Shown here in pieces: positions 59,313 through 64,000 of a stretch of DNA of 64,000 nt; within the stretch, counting starts at the first letter, position 1; each line of letters opens with the position of its first letter. The notes under the pieces were generated by a model, which saw nothing but the letters and a program-made list of their open reading frames with translations, was not told the origin of the DNA and did no database searches. This DNA comes from Vigna angularis (lineage: Eukaryota > Streptophyta > Magnoliopsida > Fabales > Fabaceae): the NCBI RefSeq assembly GCF_016808095.1, contig NC_068971.1, positions 20,882,501-20,946,500 on the forward strand, given 5' to 3'. A program made the translations under genes and the position numbers.

Positions 59313-60943
59313 AATGGCCGGTCATCAAACTCAAGTGTAAGCCGAAGGTGTTTCCATCAACAGACCACCACTTTTTACTGGTGATAACTATGCATTCTGG
59401 AAAGTCAGAATATAAATCTTTATGGGGTCTGTTGGCAGAGGCATCTGGGAAGCTGTACAAAATGGTCCTTATATTCCAAAAAGTACTGTTGATGGTGTAG
59501 AAGTAGAAAAACCATACTTTAATATGACTGTTGAAGAAAATAGACGAGCTCAGTTTGTAATTAAGGCTCGTAACATCATGTCATCTGTTGTGGTACTTGA
59601 TGAATTTTATAGAATTTCAGTGTGTAAGACAGCACAGGAGATGTGGGAGGTCCTCAGAGTCACACATGATGGTACATATGACGTGAAACGTGCAAGGAAG
59701 AACACACTCATCCAAGAGTATGAGATGTTCAGAATGCAACCTGGAGAAACAATCTTTGATGTCCAGAAGCGTTTCACTCACATCGTGAACCACTTGACAG
59801 GTTTGGGTAAGACTTTTGACACAGATGAATTGAATGTGAAAATATTGAAATCATTGGACAAGTCTTGGCAACCAAAGGTGACTGCTATCTCGGAGTCTCA
59901 AAATCTCACTCAGATGTCAATGACGATTCTCTTTGGGAAGCTTCGTGAGCATGAGCTTGAGTTGAGAAGATTAACTGCAGAAGAGGATCAAGGCAAAAGA
60001 AAGACACTTGCCTTCAAGTCTGAAATCTCAAAAAGAAAAAGTTCTAAAAGAATTGAGGATGATGATTCCGATGACGATGAGGAAAACATGAGTCTTATGA
60101 TTAAGAAGTTTGCTAAATTCATGAGAGCAAAAGGAAAAGACAAATACCATGGAGAAAGGAAAGATAATTAAGGATCTCCATCAAGTGTGAAATGTTATGG
60201 ATGTGGACAAAGAGGATGTGAAGAATGATTGTCCTAAGAATAGGAAAAGTGAAGAAAAGAAGGAAAGAAAGTTTCCAAAGAAGAAGAAAGCTTACATAGC
60301 TTGGGAAGAAAATGCTTCTAGTTCTTCAAGCTCAAGCGATTCAGATGAAGAAGCTAATTTGTGCTTAATGGCAGACTCAGAAGATGCTGGAAGCCAAGTA
60401 AGTGATTCTAGTTTAGAGTCATGTGATGAATTTGATTTACAAATGACATTTCTTGATTTGCTAAATGAATCTGAAAAACTTGATGCTGCTCATAAAAAGT
60501 TAAAGAAAGAGCATAATGAATTGAAATTGAAGTATGAAAAAGTGCTAGATGACGAAGTTGTTTTGAGAAACAAAGTTAGTAACCTAGAAACTAAATTATC
60601 TGAATCTAATGCTATTGTACAACCTGTTGAATGTTTATCATGTAAGAGTCATATGTTTGATATTGACATTCTTGAGAACTTACTTGAAAATGCAACCAAG
60701 CCTAATTTGCATGCTAAAACAAACTTTAAAAGAAGCAATGCTAAAAATGCAAACATGCATCAACACAAAAAGTTTAAAGTGAAAAGGACTCGTAGAGTTT
60801 GGGTAGAAAAAGGGACTTTTGTGAAAAATAAAGTGCATGAGGTTTGTTGTTTTTACTGCATGAAACATGGTCATACCTCAAACAAATGCAACATTAAACA
60901 CTTTGGTATTCCAAATGGTAAATATGCATGGTCAAAGTTGTGA
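59313..60943 (+). pseudogene. Sirevirus gag, broken
   Basis: ATG at 59313 (MAGHQTQV) is followed by two early stops (near 59338 and 59413). The main frame 59422-60171 then carries the UBN2-type gag core (AQEMWEVLRVTHDGT, VQKRFTHIVNHLTGLGK). The first zinc knuckle CYGCGQRG near 60190 is disrupted by what looks like a 2-nt deletion that shifts the frame to the 60197-60943 frame (NDCPKNRKSEEKKERK). That frame holds a Ser/Asp-rich stretch, a coiled-coil-like segment (LKKEHNELKLKYEKVLDDE) and a second zinc motif CFYCMKHGHTSNKC before TGA at 60941. The extended C-terminal gag is typical of Sireviruses. Confidence 0.85.
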
Positions 60944-61049
60944 AATGATGTATGTTTGCATGAACTAAGCCCAAAGTCCCATAATAAGATTGGGGACCTA
61001 AATTCTTGCTCAATTTGTTTTGTAGGAACCTACTAAGTCAAAGAAGTCA

Positions 61050-64000
61050 ATGTGGTATCTTGACAGTGGTTGTTCAAGACACATGACCGGTGACAAGAAA
61101 AGGTTAATATCTTTTGAGAGGAAAAAGCAAGGATTTGTGATCTATGAAGATAACAACAAAGGTAGAATCATTGGAACAAGAGACATTGGAGGAGGAAACA
61201 CACTAACAATAAAGGATGTGTTATATGTTTAAGGCCTCAAACACAACCTCCTAAGCATAAGCCAATTATGTGACAAGGGTCTCAAGGTAACTTTTGAAAG
61301 TGATAAATGCACTGTATACTTTAAAAATTCTACTGATATTGCTCTGCAAGGTGTTAGGCATAATAACATTTACTTGATTGATATTGAAAGTGCATCTAGT
61401 CATAGTATAACATGTTTGGTTGCTAAAGAGGAAAATCCTTGGCTATGGCATAAAAGAGCTGCACATATTCATATGCAACATTTGAATAAATTGATTTCAA
61501 AAGATCTTGTGATTGGTTTGCCTAAATTAAAATTTGAGAAAAACAAAATATGCTCTGCATGTCAAAAAGGAAAACAAACCAAATCCTCATTTTCATCTAA
61601 AAGCATGATTTCAACATCAAAACCTTTGGAACTTTTGCATATGGACTTGTTTGGTCCATCTAGAATTAAAAGTTTTGGTGGAAACTACTATGCTCTTGTG
61701 ATTGTTGATGATTACACTAGGTTTACTTGGACATTCTTCTTAACCTTGAAAAGTGAAGCTTTTAAAGCATTCAAATCATTTGCAAAACGTGTTCAAAATG
61801 AAAAGGACTTGAAAATCAAAACTTTGAGAAGTGATCATGGTGGTGAATTTGAAAATGAATCCTTTGAAAAGTTTTGTGAAGAACATGGAATTGCTCATAA
61901 TTTTTCTGCACCAAGAACTCCCCAACAAAATGGTGTTGTTGAAAGGAAAAATAGATCATTAGAAGAATTAGCTAGGACTCTTTTAAATGAATCTAATGTG
62001 CCAAAATACTTTTGGGCTGATGCAGTTAGTACTGCTTGTTATGTGTTGAACAGGATGCTTATTAGGCATATTCTTAAGCTAACTCCCTATGAATTGTTTA
62101 ACGGCAGAAAATCAAATATGTGTCATTTGAAAATATTTGGATGCAAATGCTTTGTTTTGAATAATGGTAAAGATAATCTAGGTAAATTTGATGCTAAATC
62201 TGATGAAGCAATCTTCTTAGGTTATTCTTTAACAAGCAAAGCATATAGAGTGTTTAATAGAAGAACCTTGATAATTGAAGAATCAATGCATGTTGTCTTT
62301 GATGAAATTGTGGACCTTGAGGTGAACCCTCTTGAGTCAAATAAACCAATTGTAGGTGATGAGGTTTTTTTGAGGAAAGCTCTTGAAGAGATGTATCTAA
62401 ATGAAAACTATCCTCCAGAAACTCAAATTGATCATCAAGTGGTTGATCCTAAACGCTATCAACAACCAAGAGGACTTTCTCTGAACAACATCATTGGAGA
62501 TATATCAAAAGGGGTAACTACTAGACACAATCTTAATAATTTTTGCTTAACCGTAGCTTTTGTGTCTAAGATAGAACCTAAGAACATAAAGGAAGCTCTT
62601 CAAGATGATAAATGGTGTGTTGCTATGCAAGAAGAGCTGAATCAATTTGAAGGGAATGATGTTTGGGAACTCATTCGTAAACAAGATGATTATCAAATCA
62701 TTGGAACAAAGTGGGTGTTTAGAAACACGCTTGATGAAGATGGAAACATCACAAAGAACAAAGCGAGGCTAGTTGCAAAGGGCTACTGTCAAGAGGAAGG
62801 TATAGACTATGAGGAAACTTATGCCCCGGTAGCCAAGTTAGAAGCAATTAGATTGTTACTTGCTTATGCATCTTTGATGAAGTTTAAATTATATCAAATG
62901 GATGTGAGAAATGCATTTTTGAATGGTTTCATAAAAGAAGTGGTTTATGTTAGTCAACCTCCTGGTTTTGAGGATTTTAAATATCTTGATCATGTTTATA
63001 AATTGAAAAAGGCCTTGTATGGTCTTAAGCAGGCACCCAAGTCTTGGTATGAAAGACTTAGTACCTTTTTGATTGAGAATATTTTTTGTAGAGGAAATGT
63101 TGATTCAACCTTGTTTATTAAGAAAGTAGGAAAACAAATCTTGATTGTTCAAGTATACTTAGATGATATCATTTTTGGGTCTACAAATGATTCATTATGT
63201 GAGGAATTTGCTCAAATAATGTAAGGTGAATTTGAGATGTCTATGATGGGTGAGCTTAACTTCTTCTTAGGACTGCAAATAAAGCAAATAGATGGGGGAA
63301 CTTTTGTCTCCCAAACCAAATATTGTAGAGAAGTTCTTAAGAAGTTTGGTATGGATACTTGTAAAGAAGCCAACACACTAATGACAACTTCTTGCTATTT
63401 AGATAAGGATGAATCTGGTGAAGGAGTAAATGAAACCATGTTTAGAGGAATGATAGGATCTTTACTGTATCTAACTGCTAGTAGACCAGACATCATGCAA
63501 AGTGTATGTGTGTGTGCTAGGTACCAAGCTAATCCTAAGGAATCTCATTTAATTGTTGTCAAAAGGATTTTGAAATACCTTAAATGAACCACATCTTTTG
63601 GACTTTGGTATCCTTCTAATGCTTCACCTAGTTTGATAGGTGATTCTGATGCAGATTATGGTGGATGTAAAATTGATAGGAAAAGTACTAGTGGAACTTG
63701 TCATTTTCTAGGCTGTTCTTTAGTGTCTTGGCATTCAAAAAAACAAGCTTGTGTAGCCTTATCTACCACTGAAGTTGAATACATTGTTGTTGGAAATTGT
63801 TGTGCCCAAATTTTATGGATAAAACAACAATTAGAGGATTTTGATATATTCCTTGATCACATTCCGCTAAAATGTGACAACACTAGTGCTATCAACCTCA
63901 CCAAGAACCCCATAATGCACTCAAGAACTAAGCACATTGAGATTAGACATCATTTCTTAAGAGATCATATTCAAAAAGGAGACTGCCAAATTGAATACAT
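61050..64000 (+). pseudogene. Sirevirus pol: protease, integrase, RT, RNase H, broken and truncated by the window
   Basis: Protease is MWYLDSGCSRHMTG. The gag-pre-integrase zinc region is [18 protein letters not shown] with CSACQKGKQ. Integrase has [26 protein letters not shown] and [13 protein letters not shown] (D, D, E). RT has [32 protein letters not shown] and [10 protein letters not shown]. RNase H has STSGTCHFLGCSLVSWHSKK and ALSTTEVEYI. The parts share one frame, interrupted by TAA 61230-61232, TAA 63222-63224 and TGA 63585-63587, each explainable by a single substitution. The end lies beyond the window. Confidence 0.9.

Larger units (their letters stand above)
58261..64000 (+). mobile_element. 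Sirevirus-type Ty1/copia retrotransposon, 3' part outside the window
   Basis: 5' LTR 58261-59267, PBS TGGTATCAGAGC at 59270-59281, then gag, protease, integrase, RT and RNase H in copia order, running off the right edge within RNase H. A long gag with two zinc motifs and a coiled-coil extension fits the SIRE/Maximus group. The coding region is broken by several stops and a small frameshift, so this copy is inactive. The LTR left edge was placed by comparison with the inverted fragment ending at 13153; a target duplication cannot be tested without the 3' end. Confidence 0.9.

Overview
The window is plant nuclear DNA: AT-rich, with GT/AG introns, LTR retrotransposons primed by initiator-Met tRNA, and Mutator-like elements (MULEs) with 9-bp target duplications. 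Intron layout and repeat types (LTRs rich in AATCGATTATC, or in GTTCGGTC and GAACGCTCG motifs) suggest a phaseoloid legume such as Vigna or Phaseolus. That assignment is inference. There are no bacterial features.

Three host genes are well supported, all on the minus strand. They are an intronless DUF506 (PDDEXK_6-like) protein at 10.2-11.1 kb; a six-exon gene for the spliceosomal core protein SmE at 17.1-21.5 kb; and a nine-exon gene for the beta subunit of the mitochondrial processing peptidase (MPP) at 37.0-42.0 kb. SmE and MPP-beta are intact as read (88 and 527 codons). SmE carries a decayed copia retrotransposon in antisense orientation inside intron 3.

The rest is mostly mobile DNA. 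0-7 kb: a GT microsatellite, a Pack-MULE carrying a broken CIPK kinase fragment (2335-3990), a solo-LTR-like segment, and a 607-bp fold-back MULE (6456-7062). 12-15 kb: LTR fragments and a diverged tandem repeat. 23.6-33.3 kb: a full-length, young Ty3/gypsy chromovirus with 2.45-kb LTRs, TAAAA target duplications and a gag-pol frame broken by one stop. 33.7-36.2 kb: another gypsy-type LTR with an 11-copy minisatellite. 43.0-57.6 kb: two neighbouring MULEs sharing termini. One (43049-49249) is non-autonomous and was itself invaded by a third, unrelated MULE (43590-48557) with 542-bp arms and a 575-bp tandem array. The other (49331-57600) encodes a FAR1/MuDR-type transposase fused to an OTU protease domain, plus a divergently transcribed plant-mobile-domain (PMD) gene. 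Both genes are now broken, the transposase also by a 1064-bp solo LTR. 58.3 kb to the window end: a Sirevirus-type copia element, open at the right edge.

The most notable item is the 49.3-57.6 kb MULE, which pairs transposase-OTU with PMD, and its adjacent short relative. They share terminal repeats and a repeated ACGGATGT/ACATCCGT motif near their ends, which could be the transposase binding site (inference). All coordinates, splice sites and target duplications were read by eye; no database search was possible.
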